Below, piece after piece: positions 33,313 through 44,399 of a stretch of 64,000 nt of DNA. The DNA comes from Rhinopithecus roxellana (lineage: Eukaryota > Chordata > Mammalia > Primates > Cercopithecidae): contig NC_044554.1 in assembly GCF_007565055.1 (NCBI RefSeq), positions 143,653,463 to 143,717,462 on the forward strand, given 5' to 3'. The notes under the pieces were generated by a model, which saw nothing but the letters and a program-made list of their open reading frames with translations, was not told the origin of the DNA and ran no database searches. The stretch's first letter is position 1. Every line of letters begins with the position of its first letter. The translations under genes and the position numbers were made by a program.

Positions 33313-36300
33313 CAAAATACCCCCCAAAACACTGGAGATTTCCCTCTCATTTTGTTGTACATCCTTGAGAGCTTGACTTGTGATCAAGTGGGAGCACTCT
33401 ATCTTGGTCTCCACCATCTCAGGGGCCAGGATTTTTGGGTCACATCCAGTGGACAGTATGAAAGGGCTGAGAACCCCAAGAAACATAAGATATTAAGAAT
33501 ACTTTTTGTTCCAAATGTGCCAAGCTTTCAGGGGCGTTTGTCTTAACAAATCCCATCTATAAAGGGATTTGTTGTCTCAACCTTTGTTGCCTGGTTAGTT
33601 CTGGGAAAGTCTAATCCTAGGAGGGCCTACCCAGTGTCCTGGATCAATGGGTCTGTGACTGGCGCTCCCCTACACACAAATTTGTGGGATGCCAGAGGCA
33701 TCATATGCACAAACAGTATCCTTAACTGTCTGTGGCAACAAGTCTTTTGTTATCTTAGACTATATCTGTGAGTGACTTTTTTGGTGGGGAGTCATAGGGG
33801 ACTGCATCTTCTGTGCTGATTTTTAAGACACCGCTTTTATCTATGGTATTCTAAATCTGCAAAGTTACCACTAGAACTTTTCATTAAAAAGGATTATTGG
33901 CCTGGGCTGCTTAGGGAATAAATAAATTGGCTATATTTAAAAAAAAAATTTTTAGAGAGTGCTCATCTTAAACAGTTATCTTATTGGTACGTATTAGAAA
34001 ACACAAACAAACAATAGCCTTAAAAACTCCCTTGGCAAGATCAAAAGAAAAAAATAGCAGATATCAGTTTTAAAACAAAGTTAAAATCCTTTGGATACTC
34101 AAACTGTCTGCTTTGGGTCCCCTGCGAGATTTGCAAAGAAGGGACTCTAGCCTGTACTCTTGGGGCCAGGATTCCACATTGTAACCACCATGGTCCGGGT
34201 GTGAGTCCTGTCTGGGAGCCCATTCCTTGGAAATGTAAGTCCTTTAAATCAAAAGGAAAAAAAAATCTATAAAAACTGATTTGATATTTGTATGACTCTT
34301 AACGTTTAGGGTATCCATTGTTTTGTACTCCTTTTTACCCTCAGGGACAGTTTTGATGTCCTGTCTTACAAGAGATGGTTGTCTCTTATAATCTTCCATC
34401 TATGGGGCATGCTAGATGTCAGGCCTTTGTGTGCAGATGGTCGGCTAAGAAGCTGAGACTCCAGAGAATATGGTCAGACAGAAATGTGGGTTGTAACCTA
34501 TTTGGGGTGAGTGAAACTTCCCTTTCTTTGAGCTGTCATTGGGGGTGGTCTCTTGGGTGAGTTGCAGTTCTCGTCCCTCTTTGGAGACTTTGGTTAAAAC
34601 CATAAAGGGCTTCTTGCTTTTAGTCTCATGTGTGCTTATTTGTTTTGGTTTTGAATCATTCGTTCAGGCATACCTCTGCTTTAAAACTTTCATATTTAGA
34701 GTGTGATAGCAACTTTTCCCCCCGTTGATCTTGCTTGGTCTCGTGAGCCAGGTAGCCATACCTCCCTCCGCCACTGGAAACCAAACTGGTGAGCTGAGGA
34801 GGTGGGCCCTACTGCAGCCATCACACTCTCAGCTCTGGCAAAAGGCTGACTGCTTGTAGGACAGAACACTTGCTGCTTGAATATTTAAAACAAATTTTAA
34901 AGAGCTTTATAGCCAAAATTAAAAGCTGATAATTAGGCTATTTTTTTAATAGCCTTTCTGCTTTTTCTCTTTTGGATCCTATTTCTCCCCTGGGAATTTT
35001 TTTAGTTGATTAAAACCCTTTTTTAAAATGTATATGTTACATCTCTCTGTTCACTTCCTTTCTTGTTGGCATGATTTTTGCTGAGAAAAATGTAAAACTT
35101 CATTGACGTTTTTGGAAGTTTAAAACCTCCCCAAATTGGTTCTCATTAACTTCTACTCTTCTCTCCCTTTTTCTTCCTTCACTATCAAATGAAGAGATAT
35201 ATATGGGATGTCTAGTGATCCTGAGACCTATGTTCTTGAAAAACACAGGAAAAGGTACGACACACTCACTTTGGGGGGCCTTCTATCTTCCTCACAGACC
35301 CTCAAGAGTCATAGATAGCGTCCTGTCAGGTCTAAAGCTCTGCTGCCTTTTGCACTGAGTTCCCTGATCTCTCTGGCTTTTGGGAGTATCGGGAGTTACT
35401 TTTCACTGTGAGTGAGCACTTGACCTTTGAGTGTGCTGTGGCTGGTGAGTCCCTGGCAAGACTGCAATTCTGGAGGCAGCTGACAGCAGTTTTAGTGAAT
35501 GCTTATCACTACAAGGGGCTACTTGTTTCTTTGTGTGTTTAGATAAGCAAAGCATGGTCTGGGCACTTGGAGGCTGTGGGAACACTTGCCATTGAAGGAT
35601 AAGACTCCCATGGGGGATGGGCCAATTCCAGAGTGAACTGGTTGGCATTGGATTGCCCACCAGCCTCAGGGGAATGTCCTTGCAGCAAGGTCCACTGTGG
35701 AAGGGTATGGCGCTTCCTCTTGGGCTTTTGCCTCAGCTCTGGGGAACCCAGGATTTAGTGAAAAATGATACCTGGGGGTCCAAGTGCTCTTCCAGCTCTG
35801 CCTGCTTTCCACATGTATCACCATTAAGCCCCAGAAACCGCAAATGCTTTGACGGCCCTATGCATTGATGGGCTCTGCCCTAAGCTCACTTGGAAAAGGA
35901 AGACTTAATTGGAAACTATCTAAATAAATTGTTCTCCTTATAAAATCTGCTAGTAAATTCTTACGTTTTTGTGTTATTTTGGCATCCATTTTCAATATTC
36001 CTCTAACACACTCAACTTCTTCTTGAAAAAGCTTAAATTATCTCTCTGCACTTTGAGATGCAAATTAACGACCTATTTTTTCTAAAACTTGGTAAGGGCT
36101 TCGGCCATGTGGAACAAATAAACTTTAACTTGTTCCATTTACAGAGGCACAGTTTAATCCAACTGTCCTTTTAAACTAATGAGTTTTACCTGCCTCATGG
36201 CTAAAATTTTAGAATCAAAGCTGTAAAATCTTTATGTCTGTCTGTTTTTATGTGTCTGTGTGTGTATACATGTGTACATGTCTGTGTTTATATATTCTCT

Positions 36301-36335
36301 ACATGGTACTACATTGACTTACAAATAAGCGAGTA
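33313..36335 (+). other. Unassigned; possibly degenerate ERV leader/internal sequence
   Basis: 3 kb with no recognisable conserved protein motif. It follows the LTR A and primer-site-like sequence directly (apart from an Alu), so an ERV-internal origin is plausible. I could not identify gag, protease or polymerase remnants. TG-rich low-complexity DNA lies at 36236-36300. The strand is given by the LTR only. Confidence 0.35.
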
Positions 36336-36420
36336 CTCATGAGGTGAAGCCAGCTGGACTTCCTGGGTCGAGTGGGGACTTGGGGAACTTTTCTGTCTTA
36401 CAAGAGGTTTGTAAAACGCA

Positions 36421-36594
36421 CCAATCCGGAACTTTCCTGTCTTACAAGAGGTTTGTAAAATGCACCAATCAGCACTCCATAAAATACACCAATCAGCAGG
36501 ATTCTAAAAGTAGCCAATCATGGGGAGGATTGAAAAAAGGGCACTCTGATAAGACAGAAAGAGAACACCGTAGGGGCCAATAAGGGAATAAAAG
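36421..36594 (+). promoter_or_regulatory. LTR12 CCAAT cluster and TATA-like box
   Basis: Five CCAAT boxes on the plus strand at 36421-36425, 36465-36469, 36489-36493, 36514-36518 and 36577-36581, a GATA core in tgataag (36547-36553), and an AATAAAAG TATA-like box at 36587-36594. LTR12 promoters are known to use NF-Y (CCAAT) and GATA factors. Activity in this copy is inferred, not shown. Confidence 0.7.
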
Positions 36595-36671
36595 CTGGCC
36601 ACCCCAGCCAGCAGCAACAACCTGCTCAGGTCCCTTCCACATTGTGGAAGCTTTGTTCTTTTGCTCTTCAC

Positions 36672-36677
36672 AATAAA
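36672..36677 (+). terminator. LTR12 polyadenylation signal
   Basis: AATAAA in the R region of the LTR (context cttcacaataaatcttgc), about 80 bases after the TATA-like box. This is the usual LTR12 arrangement. Confidence 0.65.
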
Positions 36678-36853
36678 TCTTGCTACTGCTTACTCTTTGG
36701 GTTTGTGCCATCTTTAAGAGCTGTAACACTCACTGAGAAGGTCCGTGGCTTCATTCTTGAAGTCAGTGAGACTGCAAACCTACTGGCAGGAACCAACTCT
36801 GGACCCACTCAGAAATTAAATAACTTGCCCAAATATTTTTCACTTTAGTAATA

Positions 36854-37258
36854 CAGTTGACCCTTGAACTGCAAGGGTCCATTTATATGCATTTTCTTCT
36901 GTCTCTGCCACGCTTGTGGCAACAAGACCAACCCCTCCTGTTCCTCCTCCTCCTCAGCCTACTCAAAATGAAGATGATGAGGATGAAGACCTTAATGATG
37001 ATTCACTTCCACTTAGTAGTAAATATTCTCCCTTCCTTATGATTTTCTTAATAACATTTTCTTCTCTCTAGCTTATTTTATTGTAAGAAAACAGCATATA
37101 ATACATAATATTAAAAAATATTGTTAATCAACTGTTAATATGTTGTAAGATTTCTAGTCAACCATAGGCTAGTTGTTGTTACATTTTGTGGGAGTCAAAT
37201 GTTTTCAACTATGTGGGGGATTGGCTCCTCAACCCTTGTGTTGTTCAGGAGTCAACTA
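36854..37258 (+). mobile_element. Non-autonomous Tigger-group DNA transposon (MER44-like)
   Basis: A 405-bp element with matching ends, cagttgacccttgaac at the left and gttcaggagtcaacta at the right (inverted repeats), flanked by TA on both sides (36852-36853 and 37259-37260). The TA duplication and termini fit the pogo/Tigger group. The MER44 name is from memory. No transposase is encoded. Confidence 0.8.
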
Positions 37259-37260
37259 TA

Positions 37261-37901
37261 TTTGGTAAAGAAAAATAGTTTTAAAAATTTGGGTAAAATA
37301 AAATTAAAATGCCTACAGAAATTTAGATATTTTTGCTTGGGTCAACTGGTCAGACATATTTATATTTTCTCTTCTAGATGTTTTAAGGTAATAAACCTGG
37401 TATTTTTTATATTTACTCAGTTTAATTTGTCTATGAGGTTATGTCTTTGGTTTTGAGCCTTGGAATTTAGGAGTCTAGCCAAGTGGCCATGCTGAGTCCT
37501 GGGGACATACAGATCTTGGTCACCAGCTGCAGAGCAGGGCCAAGCACAATATGGCCCCATCCTCCCTGGCTCAGCTATGCCTTGTGGATGTGCTGGGAGA
37601 GTCGGATCCTCCAGGCATGGTCTTCACAGCTTTGTCCTCTCTCCTGAGCTCTGCACTTTGTACATAACAATTAAAATTGCTTACTTACCTCCTGGATTTT
37701 CACTGGAAATTAGGGTTATTAAGAGTTAAAATAATTATATATATGTAATTAAAACCTGTAGATGTAAGATATTCTGTATGTAAAGAGTACAAAGAAAGCA
37801 AGATATGTTTTGGTTAGGAAAATTATAAAGGCATGAGGATGTGTGTTGAGAAAAAATTAATTTTGTCTATAGAGGTTATTTAAATATTGTTTAAAAACAA
37901 A
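37261..37901. other. Unassigned DNA between transposons
   Basis: 640 bp without a recognised gene or repeat. It might belong to the same possible ERV body as 33313-36335. Confidence 0.45.
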
Positions 37902-37913
37902 GGGGGTCTGGTT

Positions 37914-37927
37914 CCAAGATGGCTGAA
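37914..37927 (+). promoter_or_regulatory. YY1 site of L1 5'UTR promoter
   Basis: ccaagatggctgaa matches the known YY1 motif that sets L1 transcription start, with one CpG-type change (GGCC to GGCT). Confidence 0.7.
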
Positions 37928-38158
37928 TAGGAACAGCTCCAGTCTACAGCTCCCAGTGTGAGCGAAGCAGAAGACAGGTGATTCTGCATTTCCAACTGAG
38001 GTACTGGGTTCATCTCACTGGGGCTTGTTGGACAGTGGGTGTAGCCCACAGAGTGTGAGCTGAAGTAGGGTGGGGCATTGTCTCACCCGGGAAGCACAAG
38101 GGGTTGGGGAATTCCCTTTCCTAGCCAAAGGAAGCCGTGACAGAGGGTACCTGGAAAA

Positions 38159-38341
38159 TCAGCACAGTCCCACCCTAATATTGCACTTTTCCAATGGTCT
38201 TAGCAAATGGTACACCAGGAGATTATATCCTGCACCTGGCTTGGAGGGTCCTATGCCTATGGAGCCTTGCTCACTGATAACACAGCAGTCTGAGATGGAA
38301 CTGCAAGGAGGCAGCGAGTCTGGGGGAGGGCCATTTGCCAT
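38159..38341 (-). pseudogene. Possible ORF0 relic in antisense L1PA 5'UTR
   Basis: ORF0 is a small antisense reading frame in primate L1 5'UTRs, at about bases 452-236 of the element. Here an open antisense frame has a Met (MANGPPP) at 38341, about base 438-440 of this L1, and stops near 38159 (about base 258). Its place and length (61 codons) fit ORF0, but I have not confirmed the residues against ORF0. It is part of a longer frame open from 38410. Confidence 0.35.
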
Positions 38342-38916
38342 TGCTGAGACTTGACTAGGTAAACAAAGCAGCAGGGAAGCTCGAACTGGGTGGAGCCCAC
38401 CACAGCTCAACGAGGCCTGCCTGCCTCTGTAGACTCCACCTCTGGGGGCAGGGCATAGCTGGACAAAAGGCAGCAGAAACTTCTGCAGACTTGAATGTCC
38501 CTGTCTGACAGCTTTGAAGAGAGTAGTGGTTCTCCCAGCATGGAGTTTGAGATCTGAGAACAGACAGACTGCCTCCTCAAGTGGGTCCCTGGCCCCTGAG
38601 TAGCCTAACTGGGAGACACCTCCCAGTAGGGGCCAACTGACACCTCATACAGCTGGGTGCCCCTTTAAGATGAAGCTTCCAGAGGAAGGATCAGGCAGCA
38701 ATATTTGCTGTTCTGCAATATTTGCTCTTCTGTAGCCTCCGCTGGTGATACCCAGGCAAACAGGGTCTAGAGTGAACTTCCAGCAAACTCCAACAGACCT
38801 GCAGCTGAGGGTCCTAACTGTTAGAAGGGAAACTAACAAACAGAAAGGACATCCACACCAAAACCCCATCGGTACATCACCATAGTCAAAGACCAAAGGT
38901 AGATAAAACCACAAAG

Positions 38917-39942
38917 ATGGGGAGAACCCAGAGCAGAAAAGTGGAAAATTCAAAAAATCAGAGTGCCTCTTCTCCTCCAAAGGAACGCAGTTCCTCGCCA
39001 GCAATGCAACAAAGTTGGATGGAGAATGACTTTGACGAGTTGACAGAAGTAGGCTTCAGATGATCCATAACAACAAACTTCTCTAAGCTAAAGGAGGATG
39101 TTCAAACCCATCACAAAGAAGCTAAAAACCTTGAAAAAAGATTAGACAAATGGCTAACTACAATAAACAGCATAGAGAAGTCCTTAAATGACCTGATGGA
39201 GCTGAAAACTATGGCATGAGAACTACGTGATGAATGCACAAGCTTGAGTAGCTGATTCAATCAAGTGGAAGAAGGGGTATCAGTGATTGAAGATCAAATG
39301 AACAAGATGAAGCAAGAAGAGAAGTGTAGAGAAAAAAGAGGAAAAAGAAACGAACAAAGCCTCCAAGAAATATAGGACTATGTGAAAAGACCAAATCTAC
39401 GTCTGACTGGTGTACCTGAAAATGATGGGGAGAATGGAACCAAGTTGGAAAACACTCTTCAGGATATTACCCAGGAGAACTTCCCCAACCTAGCAAGGCA
39501 GGTCAACATTCAAATTCAGGAAACACAAACCACGCCACAAAGATACTCCTTAAGAAGAGCAACTCCAAGACACATAATTGTCAGATTCACCAAAGTTGAA
39601 ATGAAGGAAAAAATGTTAAGGGCAGCCAGAGAGGAAGGTCGGGTTACCCACAAAGGGAAGCCCATTGGACTAACAGTGGATCTCTCGGCAGAAACTCTAC
39701 AAGCCAGAAGAGAGTGGGGGCCAATATTCAACATTCTTAAAGAAAAGAATTTTCAACCCAGAATTTCATATCCAGCCAAACTAAACTTCATAAGTAAAGG
39801 AGAAATAAAATCCTTTACAGACAAGCAAATGCTGAGAGATTTTGTCACCACTAGGCCGGCCTTACAAGAGCTCCTGGAGGAAGCACTAAACATGGAAAGG
39901 AAGAATCAGTACCAGACACTGCAAAAACATACCAAATTGTAA
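38917..39942 (+). pseudogene. L1PA ORF1 (RNA-binding protein), four nonsense codons
   Basis: ORF1p forms trimers, coats L1 RNA and acts as a nucleic-acid chaperone. The start is ATG 38917 in the usual 'cacaaagATGGGG' context. The frame runs 1026 nt (341 codons; human ORF1p is 338) without any net frameshift. It is broken only by stops at 39061 (TGA), 39217 (TGA), 39253 (TGA) and 39373 (TAG). The three TGA codons sit where L1PA has CGA (CpG decay), and the TAG where it has TGG. The N-terminal segment (SSPPKERSSSP) and the RRM/C-terminal part (open frame 39382-39942: RPNLRLTGVPE, PRHIIVRF, REWGPIFNILKEK, SYPAKLNF) are well kept. Confidence 0.92.
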
Positions 39943-40005
39943 AGACCATCGATGCTAGGAATAAACTGCATCAACTAATGAGCAAAATAACCCACTAACA
40001 TCATA

Positions 40006-43000
40006 ATGACAGGATCAAATTCACACATAACAATATTAACTTAAATGTAAATGGGCTAAATGTTCCAATTAACAGACACAGACTGGCAAATTGGATAAAG
40101 AGTCAAGACCCACCAGTGTGCTGTATTCAGGAAACCCATCTCACATGCAGAAACACACATAGGCTCAAAATAAAGGGATGGAGGAAGATCTACCAAGCAA
40201 ATGGAAAACAAAAAGAAACCAGGCATTGCCATCCTAGTCTCTGATAAAACAGACTTTAAACCAACAAAGATCAAAAGAGACAAAGAAGGTCATTACATAA
40301 TGGTAAAGGGATCAATTCAACAAGAAGAGCTAACCCTCCTAAATATATATGCACCCAATACAGGAGCACCCAGATTCATAAAGAAAGTCCTTAGAGACCT
40401 ACAAAAAGACTTAGACTCTTACACATAAATGATGAGACACTTTAACATCCCATTGTCAACATTAGACAGATCAATGAGACAGAAAGTTAAGGTTATCTAG
40501 GAATTGAACTCAGCTCTGCACCAAGCAGACCTAACAGACATCTACAGAACTCTCCACCCCAAATCAACAGAATATACATTCTTCTCAGCACCACATCACA
40601 CTTATTCCAAAACTGACCACATAGCTGGAAGCACTCCTCAGCAAATGGAAAAGAACAGAAATTATAACACACTGTCTCTCAAACCACAGTGCAATCAAAC
40701 TAGAACTCAGGACTAAGAAACACTCAAAACTACTCAACTACATGGAAATTGAACAACCTTCTACTGAATGACTGCTGGGTAAGTAACAAAATGAAGGCAG
40801 AAATAAAGATGTTCTTTGAAACCAATGAGAACAAAGACACAACATACCAGAATCTCTGGGACACATTTAAAGCAGTATGTAGAGGGAAACTTATAGCACT
40901 AAATGCCCACAAGAGAAAGCAGGAAAGATCTAAAATTGGCACCCTAATATCACAATTAAAAGAACTAGAGAAGCAACAGCAAACACATTCAAAAACTTGC
41001 AGAAGAAGGCAAGAAATAACTAAGATCAGAGAGCAGAACTGAAGGAGATAGAGACACAAAAATCCCTTCAAAAAATCAATGAATCCAGGAGCTGGGTTTT
41101 TTTTTTTTTTTTTTTGGTTTGTTTGTTTGTTTTTTAAAGATCAACAAAATTGATAGACCGCTAGCAAGACTAATAAAGAAGAAAAGAGAAGAATCAAATA
41201 GACGCAATAAAAAATGATAAAGGGGATATCACCACCAATCCCACAGAAATACAAACCACCATCAGAGAATACTATAAAAACCTCTATGCAAATAAACTAG
41301 AAAATCTAGAAAAAAATGGATAAATTCCTGGACATATACACCCTCCCAAGACTAAACCAGGAAGAAGTTGAATCCCTTAATAGACCAATAACAGGTTCTG
41401 AAATTGAGGCAATAATTAATAACCTACCAACCAAAAAAAGTCCAGCACCAGACAGATTCACAGCCAAATTCTACCAGAGGTACAAAGAGGCGCTGGTACC
41501 ATTCTTTCTGAAACTATTCCAATCAATAGAAAAAGAGGGAATCCTCCCTAAGTCATTTTATGAGGCCAGCATCATCCTGATAACAAGCAGAGACACAACA
41601 AAAAAAGAGAATTTTAGACCAATATCCCTGACGAACATTGATGCAAAAATCTTCAATAAAATACTGGCAAACCGAATCCAGCAGCACATCAAACAGCTTA
41701 TCTACCACGATCAAGTCAGCTTCATCCCTGGGATGCAAGGCTAGTTCAACATATGCAAATCAATAAACGTAATCCATCATATAAGCAGAACCAAAGACAA
41801 AAACCACATGATTATCTCAATAGATGCAGAAAAGGCCTTCGACAAAATTCAACAACCTTCATGCTAAAACTGGAAGCATTTCCTTTGAAAACTGGCACAA
41901 GACAGGGATGTCCTCTCTCACCACTCCTATTCAACATAGGGTTGGAAGTTCTGGCCGGGGCAATCAGGCAGGAGAAAGAAATAAAGGGTATTCAATTAGG
42001 AAAAGAGGAAGTCAAATTGTCCCTGTTTGCAGATGACATGATTGTATATTTAGAAAACCTCATCATCTCAGCCCAAAATCTCCTTAAGCTGATAAGCAAC
42101 TTCAGCAAAGTCTCAGGATACAAAATCAATGTGCAAAAATCACAAGCATTCCTATACACCAATAACAGACAAACAGCCAAATTACGAGCAAACTTCCATT
42201 CACAATTGCTTCAAAGAGAATAAAATACCTAGGAATCCAACTTACAAGGGATGTGAAGGACCTCTTCAAGGAGAACTGCAAACCACTGTTCAATGAAATA
42301 AAAGAGGACACAAACAGATGGAAGAACATTCCATTCTCATGGATAGGAATAATCAATATCCTGAAAATGGCCATACTGCCCAAGATAATTTATACATTCA
42401 ATGCCATCCCCATCAAGCTACCAATGACTTTCTTCACAGAATTGGAAAAAACTACTTTAAAGTTCATAAGGAACCAAAAAAGAGCCGCATTGCCAAGAAA
42501 ATCCTAAGCCAAAAGAACAAAGCTGGAGGCATCCCACTACCTGACTTCAAACTATACTACAAGGCTACAGTATCCAAAATAGCATGGTACTGGAACCAAA
42601 ACAGATATAGACCAATGGAACAGAACAGAGCCCTCAGAAATAATACCACACATCTGCAGCCATCTGATCTTTGACAAACCTGATAGAAACAAATGGGGAA
42701 TGGATTCCCTATTTAATAAATGGTGCTGGGAAAACTGGCTAGCCATATGTAGAAAGCTGAAACTGGATCCCTTCCTTACACCTTATACAAAAATTAACTC
42801 AAGATGAATTAAAGACTTAAATGTTAAACCTAAAACCATAAAAACCCTACAAGAAAACCTAGGCAATACCTTTGAGGACATAGGCATGGGCAAGGACTTC
42901 ATGACTAAAACACCAAAAGCAATGGCAACAAAAGCCAAAATTGACAAATGGGATCTAATTAAACTAAAGAGCTTCCACACAGCAAAACAATCTACCATCA

Positions 43001-43745
43001 GAGCGAACAGGCAACCTACAGAATGGGAGAAAATTTTTGCAATCTATCCATCTGACAAAGGGCTAATATCCAGAATCTACAAAGAACTTAAATAAATTTA
43101 CAAGAAAAAATCAAACAACCCCATCAAAAAGTGGGCAAAGGATATGAACAGACACTTCTCAAAAGAAGACATTTATGCAGCCAACAGACACATGAAAATA
43201 TGCTCATTGTCACTGGCCATCAGAGAAATGCAAATCAAACCACAATGAGATACCATCTCACACCGTTACTACAGCGATCATTAAAAAGTCAGGAAACAAC
43301 AGGTGCTGGAGAGGATGTGGAGAAATAGGAACACTTTTACACTGCTGGTGGGACTGTAAACTAATTCAACCGTTGTGGAAGACAGTGTGGGGATTCCTCA
43401 AGGATCTAGAACTAGAAATACCATTTGACCCAGCCATACCATTACTGGGCATACACCCAAAGGATTATAAATCATGCTGCTATAAAGACACACACACATG
43501 TATGTTTATTGTGGCACTATTCAAAATAGTAAAGACTTGGAACCAACTCAAATGTCCATCAATTACAGACTGGATTAAGGAAAATGTGGCACATATATAC
43601 CATGGAATACTATGCAGCCATAAAAAAGGATGAGTTCTTGTCCTTTGTAGGGACATGGATGAAGCTGGAAACCATCATTCCGAGCAAACTATTGCAAGGA
43701 CAGAAAATCAAACATCACATGTTCTCACTCATAGGTGGGAACTGA
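40006..43745 (+). pseudogene. L1PA ORF2 (endonuclease/RT), inactivated
   Basis: ORF2p nicks target DNA and reverse-transcribes L1 RNA. The start is ATG 40006 after the 63-nt inter-ORF gap, and the end is TGA 43743-43745. The first lesion is immediate: one T lost in the codon 12-13 region makes TAA at 40042. The endonuclease covers about 40006-40720. A T/G-rich expansion disrupts 41097-41136. RT blocks are recognisable at 41316-41744 (NNLPTKKSPAPD, FRPISLTNID) and 41880-42220. The RT active-site FADD at 42026-42037 is intact. A TAG replaces a Trp codon at 41742-41744, and about 100 bp are missing near 41866-41872. The C-terminal region, to the normal end, carries several frameshifts. Confidence 0.92.
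41097..41136 (+). repeat. Expanded T/(GTTT)n tract in L1PA ORF2
   Basis: About 19 T, then GG(TTTG)3 and T6, replacing a run of about six T in ordinary L1PA ORF2. It adds roughly 30 bases and shifts the frame. Confidence 0.9.
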
Positions 43746-44399
43746 ACAATGAGAACACTTAGACACAGGGTGGGGAACATCACACACTGGGGCCTGTCGT
43801 GGGGTTGGGGGAGAGGGGGAGGAATAGCATTAGGAGATACACTCATGTAAATGATGAGTTAATGGGTGCAGCAAACCAACATGGCACATGTATACATATG
43901 TAACAAACCTGCAGGTTGTGCACATGTACCCTGGAACTTAAAGTATAATAAATAAATAAATAAACAAACAAACAAATAAATAAATAAAATATTTTAATAT
44001 TAAAAAAACAAAGGGGAAAAGATGGTTGACTCAAAGCAGCTGGTGTACAGCACTCTCACGAAGAGGAAACAAAGAGGCAAGTAAATACTAGTTCTTCACA
44101 TGAATCATCTAGGAGATCACGCTGGGATTCAGCAAGGAAGCAATGGGGACATGGGTAGAACAGAGAGGAATAAAGTTGGGCAGTTGCCCTCTTGGAACTG
44201 GCATGGAGGCAGGGGAATCTCCCTAATGCAGTGAAAAGGGGAGTGAGTGACAGTCTCCCGTGGATCCACACTTCAGCTGTGGATCTTTGCAATCTTGGGC
44301 ACGGGAGACCCCTGGTCCCTCTCGGCCTCCAGACTGACACAGAGAGTGACCTGGAGCTTGTGCAGAGGCACCAAAGTTCACATGGAGCTCAACAGGCCT

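Larger units (their letters stand above)
36340..36807 (+). mobile_element. Solo LTR12 (HERV9-type) LTR
   Basis: A 468-bp LTR with TG at 36340 and CA at 36807 and a perfect 4-bp TSD, ctca, at 36336-36339 and 36808-36811. No proviral body follows, so this is a solo LTR left by LTR-LTR recombination. Sequence such as 'gaagccagctggacttcctgg', repeated 'caccaatcagca' and 'ggaagctttgttcttttgctctt' identifies LTR12. It carries a 44-bp tandem duplication (36384-36427 and 36428-36471). Confidence 0.92.
37902..44000 (+). mobile_element. Full-length L1PA LINE-1 (6.1 kb), inactive
   Basis: Complete structure: 5'UTR (37902-38916, starting near 'ccaagatggctgaataggaac'), ORF1 (38917-39942), ORF2 (40006-43745), a 3'UTR containing a G-rich stretch (43800-43825), and an (AAAT)n/(AAAC)n tail (43946-44000). 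The target repeat taaaaa(aa)caaagggg occurs at about 37892-37905 and 44001-44016. Sequence level suggests an L1PA4-L1PA8-age copy. Both ORFs are broken, so it is not autonomous. It sits directly against the 5' end of an older L1 in the same orientation. Confidence 0.93.

Noticed and set aside
36336..36811. Complete HERV9 provirus
   Set aside because: Perfect target repeats close directly around one LTR, so only a solo LTR is present.
36900..37020. Acidic Asp/Glu-rich coding exon
   Set aside because: The GATGAGGATGAAGACC run is a normal part of the MER44-like transposon bounded by inverted repeats and TA.
39382..39942. 186-codon frame as an intact gene
   Set aside because: It is the C-terminal part of L1PA ORF1, in the same frame as an upstream ATG separated by four stops.
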